A stretch of DNA of 64,000 nucleotides from Paralithodes platypus (taxonomy: Eukaryota; Arthropoda; Malacostraca; Decapoda; Lithodidae), in assembly GCA_032716605.1 (NCBI GenBank), contig CM064509.1, forward strand, positions 44,136,120-44,200,119, given 5' to 3'. This document shows, piece after piece, positions 30,881-40,689 of this stretch. The first letter of the stretch is position 1. Every line of letters begins with the position of its first letter. The notes beneath the pieces were generated by a model that ran no database searches, was not told the origin of the DNA, and saw only the letters and a program-made list of their open reading frames with translations. Position numbers and translations under genes: made by a program.

Positions 30881-31213
30881 TAAGATGCCACTGGCGTCGC
30901 CAGTGTAAGTAATCATAGGATATAATTGGCGTGCTTCCTTTCAATCAGTTAGATCTTTTAGTTGTACCGGTGCCCAATGCCGAGGATTTATACATTCAAC
31001 CACTTAGCTTTAGGAGAAGCAGGCCAATTGCCCATCAGAAAGGTTGACTATGATATGTGATGTTTTTTTTTTTTTGTTTTACATATCCCATCAAAAAGGT
31101 CGACTATGATAAGTGAATTGTTATGCATCCAGCCAATTATACATTAATAACAACAGCAATAATCTAGATATGTGCCAGGAGAGATTTCCCGGGGTTTCTG
31201 AAACAAGGGAGAC

Positions 31214-32371
31214 ATGGTAGAGATGGAAGCACCACGCGAAGATCAGGAGGACGGCTTGGTAGAGGCAGAGGAACGGATAATCTTGGAAGACTATGGCCTA
31301 GCAGATACTAAGTGTCTTAAGTGCGGAACAACCAATGCAAGAAAGAATTCGCGAAAATGTTCCGGCTGTCTTAGATCTATTCATTTATCTTGTGCTAAGC
31401 TGACAAAGAAAACATCAGGAGAACAACCAAACTGGAAATGTCTCGCATGCCCAGGGCCCACTGCAGAGCCAACCGGGGCAACACCGGCAACACCGGTCGC
31501 CGACTTGACCCAACTGGTGACCAAATGGAAAGCGCGGATCCAGGTCCTTGCCCGGGTACCTAAAGGAGCCAGAATCCAAGTGGCGGAGGCCCTTACAACC
31601 ATCATAAAGCAGGCCCTACAGCTCAAGACACCCCTCGCATGGGCACGGCTCCTGGGTTTCTCCTATGGGGCCCTCCGAAAACCACCCAGAACCAACATAC
31701 AAGACCATCTTCAGGTTTCACTAGCCACCAGAGTGAAACGTCAAGTAGCACACTATATGGATGGAAACAAACTGGTGGAACCCCCCGAACAGCAACCAAA
31801 CAGGGCCCAGAAGCACCAGGAGAAGGAAGAGGAAGAGGCTGAACAGCTACGTAAGAGGGTCGCTGCGAAGCTGGCGGATAGTGACATCAAAGGGGCCGTC
31901 AGACTGTTGTCCTCTTCAGAAGGTTTTGCTGGTCAAGGCACCGAAGTTGTTGAAGCCCTACAAGAAAAGCACCCACCTACACCTAGGGACCTAAACCTCC
32001 CCCCTGCCCCAAATGACCAGATGCGCCAACCTTTAGTTGTCACGAAGGAGCAGGTGGTCGCCGCAGTGACTTCATTCCCAGCAGGCTCAGCCGCGGGCCC
32101 AGATGGTATCCGACCCGCCCACCTCAAAGGCCTCTTGGGTCAGGGATCAGGAGCTGCTGGGGAGGCACTCTTGGAAACCCTCACCAAATTCATCAACATG
32201 GTTTTAAGAGGGGAAGTACCCGACTGTGCCACACCCCTATTTTTGGGGGCATCACTCTGTGCACTGGCAAAAAAAGATGGCGGTGTGCGCCCAATAGCAG
32301 TAGGGAACACCTTCCGCCGCCTTGCCACAAAGGTGGGTTTGAAACCACTCTCGAATGGCCTAGGTCAACAC
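31214..32371 (+). pseudogene. LINE-R ORF, part 1: PHD-type finger and RT start
   Basis: It starts at MVEMEAPREDQ. Residues about 35-80 form a PHD-like zinc finger, CLKCGTTN, CSGCLRSIHLSC, WKCLAC (C2-C2-H-C-C2 layout). A linker with an EKEEEEAEQLRKR helix follows, then RT motifs AGPDGIRPAHLKG and KKDGGVRPIAVGNTFRRL. N-terminal fingers in this LINE group are usually C2H2, so the PHD-like finger is notable. The frame continues only a few residues into the MITE at 32376, stopping at 32420-32422. Confidence 0.88.
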
Positions 32372-32375
32372 TTAA

Positions 32376-33006
32376 CCTCTGAAGTGCGCATGGGGGTAAT
32401 TGGAAACGTCCCCCTGTGCTGACGTATTTGAGGTGTTTCCGTCACTAAAATATTCATTGTGCCATTAATAGCATTAATACTTATCCATATGCGCCTATTA
32501 TGGGTTGATTATAAAGGTATTAACCTGAAACAACAATAAAACGAGTGAAAACAGCGTTTGGATGGTCAAAATCGGAGATATAGCCCGCGAGTTGTATAAT
32601 GTATGGGTGAGGCAATCTGCTTTTCCCGCCAATTTCCCCCAAGGCCACTGAGACACAGTCGATCGATACTCTCTCTCTCTCTCTTGCACTCGCTTGCTAT
32701 CAGTGATGACCACACCCTCCAATCGGATTTCTAATGTTAGCACGAAAATATACCTCAGAATAAGGGAATAACAGGGAAAATAGGTGATAACTGAAGGAGA
32801 GGAGGAAAGTGGGGAAGGAGGGGAGGTAGAGGACTGAGATTTTGCATGGCCCAGGGGCCAAAAAAAAAAAAAAAAATAAAAAAAAAAAAAATATATATTT
32901 TTTTTTTTTTTCGATGTCAAAAGTTGAATTTTGTTTTCTCTGACTCTTAAGAGTCTCCCCGCAGTGCGCCGGGGGAACTCTTAAGAGTCTCCCCGCAGCT
33001 CCCGGG
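32376..33006 (-). mobile_element. 631-bp MITE, deletion-type derivative of the piggyBac element
   Basis: TTAA at 32372-32375 and 33007-33010. The left end CCTCTGAAGTGCGCATGGGGG resembles the inward-read right end of the piggyBac element. The right end, read inward, is identical for about 60 bp to the left end at 11364, including both CTCTTAAGAG repeats. It therefore lies inverted relative to that element. The interior is unrelated noncoding DNA with TC, A and T tracts (32860-32911). Confidence 0.92.
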
Positions 33007-33010
33007 TTAA

Positions 33011-34702
33011 GACCAGTTCAACTAGGTTTCGGAACTCCAGGGGGGTGTGAAGCTGCCGTACACGCAACCCGCACCTACCTCAGCCAAGCCCAAGAAAAAC
33101 GAGTGCTTCTAAAGATTGACATGCGGAACGCATTCAACAGCATTCGCAGGGATGTCTTCCTCCGTGCAGCTCAAGAACACATCCCCACTCTGTACCCCCT
33201 ACTTTGGCAGGCTTATTCCAAACCTTCAATCCTGATTTTTGGCGAGACGGTAATCCCATCAGAGACCGGGTTACAGCAGGGAGATCCAGGTGGTCCTGCT
33301 CTTTTCTCAATAGGGCTGGATGCAGCAGCTAACAAAGTAAGGTCAGAGCTGAATGTATGGTAACTGGACGATGCAACCTTGGGTGGGTCAGTAGAGAACG
33401 TTCTAACCGACCTAAATAACATCATAACTGACCTCGGCCAGGCCGGGCTAGTGATAAATGACACCAAATGTGAACTTGTTCTCCTCAACCACACACGTGA
33501 ACAAGGAGAAGAGACTCAGGCCCTGTTCCGAAACATATTGCCAGATGTAAAGATCCTTCAGGAGCACCAGCGAACCCTATTAGGTTCCCCACTAACTCTG
33601 GCAGCAATCCCACCAGCACTTCAAGTTAAAAAGGAGGAGCTTCAACGTCTCGTGAGTCGCCTGATACACATCGATGCCCACTCAGCTCTGGCCCTGCTCA
33701 AGAACTGTTTCTCCATCCCAAAACTCCAATACCTCCTGCGCACATCGATGACTTACACGAACAATGGCGGCCTCCAAGAATTAGACAGCATAATCCGAGA
33801 AGCAGTGACCAGCATCACCAACGTGGAATTTAAAGAACGGGCCTGGACACAAGCCACCCTTCCTGTCCGCCTCGGGGGCTTGGGCATACGGAGAGCCTCG
33901 GATATTGCCTCCCCAGCCTTTATCTCTTCCCTCATCGTGACCAACGACCTCGTATTGTCCATCCTTTATTCTAAACCCGGAATAACACTTAATGGGGACG
34001 TAACAGCAGCGATTAACACCTGGAAGGGAAGTACAGGAGTAGAGGAGGAGCCTCAGGGTACCTCCAGGAGCAAGCAGAAAGCGTGGGATACCATCTCGGC
34101 AAAGAAAACTCAAGAAAATCTCCTAACCAATGCAGACCAGGTTGCAAAAGCACGCCTCCAGGCAGCCGCCCGTTCAGAGAGTGGCTTGTGGTTACACGCC
34201 ATCCCCATCCCACCTCTTGGAACTCACTTGGATGCTGAAGCGCTCCGGGTCGCCATCGCGCTCAGAGTGGGTGCGGCAGTTTGTCACCCACACACATGCA
34301 AGTGTGATGGGAGGATGGATGCTCAAGGTCACCATGCCTTGTCATGTAATTACAACGCAGGCCGCCTGCCAAGACACTCTGCACTAAATGATGTCATAAA
34401 ACGGGCCCTGCAGAGTGCTAACTGTGCATCAATCCTCGAACCACATGGACTTCACAGAGAGGACGGCAAATGGCCAGATGGGATGACCACTTTCTCTTAC
34501 AAGAATGGCCGGTGCCTCGTGTGGGATGCCACATGTGTTGACACTTTCTCCACAACCAACGCCGCCAGAAACGCCGACGAAGCAGGTGAAGCCGCCCGGA
34601 TAGCAGAAAATAAAAAGCGAGAAAAATATCAAGCCATCGCCAGAATTCATCAGTTCGAGCCACTGGCATTCGAAACTTCAGGAGTCTTCGGCTCTACCAC
34701 CC
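33011..34702 (+). pseudogene. LINE-R ORF, part 2: RT palm, thumb and restriction-like endonuclease
   Basis: It resumes with RPVQLGFGTPGGCEAAVHA, then KIDMRNAFNSIRR (motif A) and GLQQGDPGGPALFSIGL (motif B). At motif C the codon before LDD is TAA (33361-33363), so the catalytic Y is a stop. The frame continues with GLVINDTKCELVLL, the thumb, then a CCHC-type element (CKCDGRMDAQGHHALSC) and the endonuclease core KWPDGM...LVWDATCVDTF with PD and the later D. The last residues before the MITE (TSGVFGSTTL) lead into the TTAA. Confidence 0.9.
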
Positions 34703-34706
34703 TTAA

Positions 34707-35186
34707 CCCTTAATTAGCGGCGAGCAACATAAGTCGAGTTAAATAAAGCTGGACTATGTGGCGGCGCTCGACATAGGTCGAGTGGCAATTTCAGCACGTA
34801 ATGTGGCTGAGAGAGAGAGACAAGTGGTGGCAGGAGACTAGCGAGCGTATGACTGCTCCAGACCACCGCGGCGAACCTACTGACACAAATCTCAGCTCCC
34901 TCCTCCCTCTCTCACTCGCTACATACTCAATTATGTACCGAAAGTACCGAATTACCTGCTTTTTGCACTCGCGTTGCACGGTTATTGCAAGAAAACTATC
35001 CATCATACAAGGATCGTTATGGTGTCATTCGAAAGCTCTGTTTATGCCCTTTCAGGGATAGGTACTTGTTTTACGTTCTGGGTCTTATTTAGGCATGAAA
35101 ATGATCACGTAAACAGCCCTATTTTGGCTAAAAACACCCCGCTGTGCGGTACATATAAATAAACCGCATAGGCCGCTCGTAAGGTG
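34707..35186 (+). mobile_element. 480-bp TTAA MITE, family 1, copy 2
   Basis: TTAA at 34703-34706 and 35187-35190; same ends as copy 1. It sits at the same LINE-R TTAA that holds a different MITE at 2156-2635. Confidence 0.95.
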
Positions 35187-35190
35187 TTAA

Positions 35191-35636
35191 GATGGTGAAT
35201 GAAATAGGCCGTAAAATCAGAGAAGTTTCAGGAGAACCCCGGGAAACCCTCTGGCTCAAGCAAAGACTAGGGATGGCTATCCTCCGGGGCAATGCCACCA
35301 GCGTCATGAGCTCAGTTCGACAGGACTGGGTCATGCCACTGCGTGAGGCCCCGGCAGGAGTGGTGTATCCGTAGTCTTTCCACAGTAGGGTAAAACAAAA
35401 CATAAACCTTATTTGTATGTAACATGTGTGATGCACATTAATAAAATGGGATGTGTCGGATGGTTGAAAGCCACAGTTGCTCGCGCATTTGGGGCTAGCA
35501 ACACGTATTATGAAAAACATGCATCCTCCTTCATTCACTGTCCCCCCCCTTCACTCACTCAACCCCACAATTTGCCGGAGGATAACAGGTTTTTCACAAT
35601 ACGTAGACGGAGGTCTTTTAAAAAAAACAAAAACAA
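35191..35636 (+). pseudogene. LINE-R ORF C-terminus and 3' UTR
   Basis: VNEIGRKIREVSGEPRE, LKQRLGMAILRGNATSV to the stop at 35372-35374, then 3' UTR with a short poly-C (35542-35549) and an A-rich end. It aligns with 2640-3089 with few differences. The tail joins gypsy RT sequence at 35637. Confidence 0.88.
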
Positions 35637-36660
35637 ATCCCAGAAATGCTCGGATCTCTTTGACAGAGGAAGGGGGTGAAATTTCTGCAATAGATTTTAC
35701 TTTATGGGGATCTGGTTGGATACCTTTCTTTGAAACTACATGCCCTAGGTATGCCACCTCGCTGGCCCCTAATTGGAATTTGGAAGGCTTCAATTTAAGT
35801 CCCGCCCCCCTGATTCTCTCTAATACTTTTTGTAGTTGATTGATATGTTCCTCCCAACTAGTTGAACAAATTATAATATCATCCAGGTAAGCTAAGCAGG
35901 TTCTCCAGGTTAATCCCCGCAGCACTTCGTCCATGACTCTAGTGAAACTGGCTGGTCCATTACAAACTCCGAATGGCAATACCGTGAATTGATAGAGTTT
36001 GCCTTCGCCCGTGGCAAATGCGGTTTTCTCCTGGTCCTCTGCCCTAACCGGTACTTGCCAGTATCCACTTTGTAGGTCTAGGGTAGAAAACCATGTTGAC
36101 CCATTTAGTGATTCTAGCGAGTCATCAATACGAGGTTGGGGTTGTGCATCTTTGATGGTGACATAATTTAATTTTCTATAATCTACATAGAACCGAGTGG
36201 ACCCATTTTTGTTTTTTTACCAGGACTACTGGAGATGACCACGGACTGTAGGAGTCGACTACTATTCCTTGCTTGATCATCTCCTCTACTTGTTCCGTTT
36301 CCTTCTGTCTCATAATGGGATTTTGTCGCCTATAAGGTTGTCTAATAGGGGGCCCTTGAGTATGTATCTCGTGGGTGTGTCGGGTTCGGGCCGATCTGTG
36401 GTCCCCTTCATTTTGAGCAAACACGTCTCGGTAAGTCCAGAGCAATTCATGTAAGGTAGTGGCTTGATCTGACGTTAATCGTTTCGGAATCTCAGGTAAG
36501 TTAACTGGTCCGTTAGTTCCAACAGTGGTGGGTTGCGCGGGTGTAACTTGTGCTAACAGTTTCCCTTTTTGATAACTAATCGTGTCATCGCCAAAGTTAG
36601 CCAGAACTAAATTCCTCTGATCGGTAGTGATAAAGGTGGGAGATATTCTCACTTGATTTT
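35637..36660 (-). pseudogene. Gypsy A-1 reverse transcriptase
   Basis: Minus strand. The N-terminal part (36176-36652) has GIVVDSYSPWSSPVVLVKK and then loses frame near 36215. The palm resumes, and 35551-35979 is open again with MPFGVCNGPASFTRVMDE and the catalytic YLDDIIICS, then LKPSKFQLGASEVAYLGHVV and KEIRAFLG, where LINE-R interrupts. YxDD is intact, but the frameshift makes the copy dead. Confidence 0.9.
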
Positions 36661-37239
36661 GTGAATCAGGTTAAAAAAATCCCGGCAGTCACTCCTTGAG
36701 ATTTAGGAATTTCTATCATTCTCCAAGATCTAGGGGGAATAGAGAGTTTCCCTGTGGTAGCTACTATTTCAGGTCGTAGGGTGGTCGTCGTGTCTTTCGG
36801 CCTGCACTGTATAGTTACTCCCAACTGACTCATGAGATCTATTCCCAGATATCCATCGACTCCGCTATTAGACTTTCCTGATAGAACACAAAAATATGTG
36901 GTGAATTTAATTTACTTCCATTGTGCCACCACTGTATTAGTTCTCCCTAGAATCGTCAGTGGTTGACGCCCGGCTCCTGACACCTGAATACCAGTTTGAT
37001 TTAAGAGGCCAATCTCTTTCTGACTATTACTCACAAAATTCTACAAAAGACAACTTCTGTTTGCCCCTGCATCAAGTAACATGTTTGCGGCTTTCCCATT
37101 TATTACTATAGTTGCACAAGGTGTTTGTCTTTCTAATATGTTGACCTAGCTATACTGCCTTTCTATGTGAGGTTTAACGGAAAATGTTCTCCCCTTTCCG
37201 GCATCATGATTTTTGGCTGGGTTTCTGTCTCCCTATTAT
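36661..37239 (-). pseudogene. Gypsy A-1 protease region
   Basis: Minus-strand protease remnant. The active-site motif is near 37070-37085, reading MLLDAGANRS, where a DTGA-type motif is expected. Stops and shifts occur on both sides. Confidence 0.75.
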
Positions 37240-37959
37240 CTACTGGAAGCATTCCTCCCTGGTTTGGATCGGTTCCCTTTGGTAGGGGTCGATCGTTTGG
37301 AAGTGCAGCCTGGAGTTAAATCTAGGGGTTGGGGTTTGGGGACGGTTGGAACAGTTCCTATCTAGGTGTCCGGTTTGTCTGCATATAAAGCATCGGATCA
37401 TTGTTCTCGGATACCCTTTGTTTGGGTTCTCCTCCTCCCCTTTCTTTTTCTCCTCTTTTAACTCTCTGGCTTCCATTATTTTCTTGATTACCTCCATGAG
37501 TTCCTTAGTGGTAGTCACTTCATGGATAATGGAGTGCCTTCTAACTTCCACAGGGCATGCTTGGATCATAATCTCTCTAATCTCTGCTTCCTGGCTCTCT
37601 TGGTCCATATGGGGATACGTAAGTTTGACGTTTTTCGCGATTTCCCTCCTCAGGGCTCTCACATTTTGGCTGTCTAGTTTTAGTTTCAGACTCTTAAGTT
37701 TGTCTCTGGCCTTCCTGGTGGAGGTTTCTCGGCCAAATTCGTCAATTAGGGCACTCCTAACTTCTGCCCATGACACTAGTCCCTCTAGACGTACTCTTAC
37801 ATCATTCAGGGCCTTACCTAAGTGTGCCTTTCCATAGGCGATCTTCTTTCCATTTTCTCCTACGTCAAGTAGCGTGAACTGACATTCTAATTGTTCGATC
37901 CATAGCTCGATTTCTTCTTTCCCCTCTTCCCATAATCTGAATGGTAATACGGCCGTCAT
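37240..37959 (-). CDS. Gypsy A-1 gag, 239 aa
   Basis: Nucleocapsid/capsid protein. It starts MTAVLPFRLWEEGKEEIELW and continues with a helical capsid-like region (VSWAEVRSALIDEFGRET, YPHMDQESQEAEIREIMIQ) and Lys/Glu-rich linker. One CCHC zinc knuckle (CFICRQTGHLDRNC) lies near residues 190-205. The same protein in A-2 starts at 45635 and is about 90% identical. The frame ends at EECFQ. The start is the first Met shared by both copies, about 65 bp inside the LTR edge. Confidence 0.88.
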   Translation of the reverse strand: MTAVLPFRLWEEGKEEIELWIEQLECQFTLLDVGENGKKIAYGKAHLGKALNDVRVRLEGLVSWAEVRSALIDEFGRETSTRKARDKLKSLKLKLDSQNVRALRREIAKNVKLTYPHMDQESQEAEIREIMIQACPVEVRRHSIIHEVTTTKELMEVIKKIMEARELKEEKKKGEEENPNKGYPRTMIRCFICRQTGHLDRNCSNRPQTPTPRFNSRLHFQTIDPYQREPIQTREECFQ

Positions 37960-38003
37960 TGTTCTGTTAGATAATTATACTCAATCTAAATGATTTGTCG
38001 AAT

Positions 38004-38023
38004 CCCACCGCTTGCCACCAAAA
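38004..38023 (-). promoter_or_regulatory. Gypsy A-1 presumed primer-binding site
   Basis: TTTTGGTGGCAAGCGGTGGG on the minus strand, directly inside the 5' LTR. The same sequence follows the A-2 5' LTR at 45565. Confidence 0.6.
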
Positions 38024-40083
38024 TGTAGTAATTATTTTCTTATCACGAATATACTACTAGAGTGGGGGATAAATCAACAGTCATTTAGAAGTTTGTATAC
38101 TTTATTTAACAAACTTGCTACTACACTAATAACTGTTTCTCTGTTTGGGCCGAGGTGAGTTCAAGACACGGATTGAATATTACGTCGACCCAACATAGGT
38201 TGTACTTTGGAACCCGAGAACTTCCGTTACTCCCTATTTGGATTCCCGATATTCAGGTATTGACTTAAGTCGGCTTCGATCCAAAGGCACGTTATTAGTT
38301 TCTAAAATTATATGGTTTTTACCGAGCCCTGCTGTGTCTACTCCAGAGACCAGGGCATTAATGAATCATACCTTTATTCACTTATCTAAACAAGAGTTAT
38401 ATTTCTAAACTAAACCTCGAAATGATATACTTTTACCGGGCCTACTATGTCTACTCCAGAGACCAAGGCGTTACAAATTATGACCTTTCAATTAATATAT
38501 CCTCTTAACCATATACAATACATTTACTCGTATGACAAGGCCGTAGTTACAATTTTACCTCAATTGCCCTTCTAAATACTCTTTGATTATATAATATCCT
38601 TGTTACTTCATACAATACATTTCTTCTAAATGACCAGGGCGTTGTTACAAGTTACCTCGATTGCCTTATCTAAATACTCTTGGATTATATATACGCGTAA
38701 TCCTATTACAAAGAATTTATATTCACATATATCTCTGGTCAATAATAATTCTTAACCTAATGTAAGCAGCACCTTAATAACTCTACATGGACAAGGTTCT
38801 CCGCTTTTATTCCTTTACATAGATTCTTATGATTACAATATTATCCTGGACTTTTAACACCCGTAACGCTTAACACAGACCGAATATTCCTTTAACTATG
38901 ATATCAGATAATGTTTCCTTTATAACCAAAGATTTCCTTGATCATACGGACTAGTGTCCTTCCAACCTATTTCTCAAACTAAAGCTAGTCAAATGGCAAC
39001 TATTATTTATTCCCCTGAGCCTTATAGTTGCGTGTCTATCCTCAAGAATTATTCCCTTTTACTTTACTATTAATATCTATGTGCTGTCCTAGCAGATCCT
39101 ATACTAGCTGGAACTAATCGGCATGGAGTCTTCTCTAACAAGAATAACTATTTCCCTCTTAAAACATCATCATTTTATTTATCAACAAAAGTCTAGTATC
39201 TTTTCTCTTTAGTCTGTCCTATAAGAACACATCAATTATTATGGTACCACTGGGTTAGTCATGCATTTTCTCTCTTTCTTTAAGTCTGGTTCAGGCCCAA
39301 TATGGGTCCTTTAACAATATATATTTATGGTATACTGCTACGTGTGTACTGGAACAATTTCACCACCTCAGAGCTGGCCAATAGCTCTTCTGGAAATTCT
39401 CGCTCCCGTCTACTATCTGTCGTCCCTCTTGAATCGCTTGGCTGTAGGTATGCAAGCCAGCGATGTGACGACAGGCGGCCGGATACTGAAGGTGTATCCG
39501 CCTAGTTGGTGAGAGCGATGCTAGGCCCGAGGTGGTCTTTACTGGAACATTTGGTGAGGGCTGGGTGGCTGGAATAAGTGGTTCCGAGTTCCCTTTGGTG
39601 CCCAAGCGAGAGAGAGGAAGAGGGTTGCTAGAAGCACGCCCAGTGGGTTCCGAGAGGTGAATGACCGCTGCAGCCTCCCCCACCCCCTTAATATAGTCAC
39701 GCCTCCTGCTCTCCGGCGCTGTGATTGGCTGAGCCGGCCGCTCGGCCACCCGCGCGTCTTGAATTCTCGCCTCGCCTCCACTCTTTTTTCTACATAATAT
39801 GTTCCTGGAAGCTGGTTGCAAATGTCTTTTAGTGGCTTACGGGAGTATAGGAATGGCACTGATATATTAGACCCATTGCAACCAGAGGAAATGGCCGGTG
39901 AAGAGAGTGAGAGCGAGTTTAAAGGTGTGGCGGTACACGTGTCCGTGCGCTCCGAAAATGGAGGCTTCTGATTGGTCGGCCGGGAAGGCGTGGCATGTTT
40001 ACGACGTGAGTCCGAAGTGCCAAACTCAGCTGATGAAGAGAGAAGGTAAAAGGGGGTGCCCTGATTGGTGGATGGCCTTTTTA
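38024..40083 (-). repeat. Gypsy A-1 5' LTR
   Basis: It begins TGTAGTAATT and lacks about nine terminal bases (ACTTTATCA) at its outer end, where a TA array begins. It shows the empty sites of the piggyBac element (TTAA 38774-38777) and of the 760-bp LINE. It encodes, with one frameshift, the LTR protein also seen in A-2 (39360-40060, ending [11 protein letters not shown]). Confidence 0.9.
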
Positions 40084-40105
40084 ATATATACTGTATATAT
40101 ATATG

Positions 40106-40194
<89 letters not shown>

Positions 40195-40205
40195 TATATA
40201 TATAT
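40084..40205. repeat. TA microsatellite with ACAGT/ACTGT interruptions
   Basis: TA arrays punctuated by ACTGTA and TACAGT steps, followed by a short T-rich tail of the adjoining SINE. Confidence 0.93.
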
Positions 40206-40676
40206 TTTTTTTCTTTCTTTTTTCTATATTCCATTCTACTCTCTCTCGGGCATAGGCTGAGCGCCTGTACATTCAACCGTTATTGAACAGTGAAACCTGT
40301 GAAGTCTTGTTCAAATCTAATCTAGGGGGTGAGACATGTTAATCATCTTTTTTAGCTGCAACCACCCCCTGCCATCTTGCCTTCGTAGGATGCATGGGTT
40401 TAGTTGCTCACTCACGGCTCAAAGCAGCCCCATCTCTGAAGCTGCCCCTCTCCAGTGCTTCACTGTCTCAACTCCTAGACGCGGACCCTCACTCTCAGAA
40501 CGCCACCTATTGAGCAATAAACTCGCCAGGCATTGCCCTTCTATAGCATATTTTTGAATATTGGAATATTTTCCATCCCAATAAAATCTTTCCATTGGCA
40601 TATCAGGATTCGAACCCGGGTCCATTGGATTACCAGTCTAGTGGCAAGACCAGTCCGCCACACCTCCCACATATAT
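40206..40676 (-). repeat. tRNA-headed SINE, ~470 bp
   Basis: On the minus strand the head has TGGCGGACTGGTCTTGCCAC (A-box region) and B box GGTTCGAATCC at about 40605-40615. A ~350-bp body with GAGTGAGGG and GCCTATGCCCGAGAG follows, with a T/A-rich tail at the left. A headless copy lies at 10783-11037 and a head fragment at 8522-8557. Confidence 0.75.
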
Positions 40677-40689
40677 ATTTATATATATA

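Larger units (their letters stand above)
30881..35636 (+). mobile_element. LINE-R, restriction-like-endonuclease LINE, near full length
   Basis: Plus-strand LINE inserted in the RT of gypsy A-1. It has a ~330-bp 5' leader, one long ORF (31214 to 35374) split by two TTAA MITEs, and a 260-bp 3' UTR ending in an A-rich AAAACAAAAACAAA tail at 35636. With the inserts ignored the frame is continuous for about 1,010 codons except for one stop at 33361-33363. The restriction-like endonuclease places it in the R2/NeSL/R4 group broadly. Confidence 0.88.
9922..40083 (-). mobile_element. Gypsy-type LTR retrotransposon A-1, heavily nested
   Basis: Reading from high to low coordinates the order is 5' LTR (38024-40083), gag (37959-37240), protease, RT (36660-35637 and 30880-), RNase H, integrase (21038-20103), a post-integrase ORF (20102-19054) and 3' LTR (19053-9922). 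This is Ty3/gypsy order. Interruptions are LINE-R (30881-35636), element C with a jockey-type LINE (21149-30387), a short LINE end (21044-21148), a LINE tail (17473-18232), piggyBac (11364-17032) and SINEs (10375-11078). Without the inserts the element would be about 9 kb. Both ends abut TA arrays, so the target was probably a TA microsatellite. It is a diverged relative of A-2. Confidence 0.9.
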
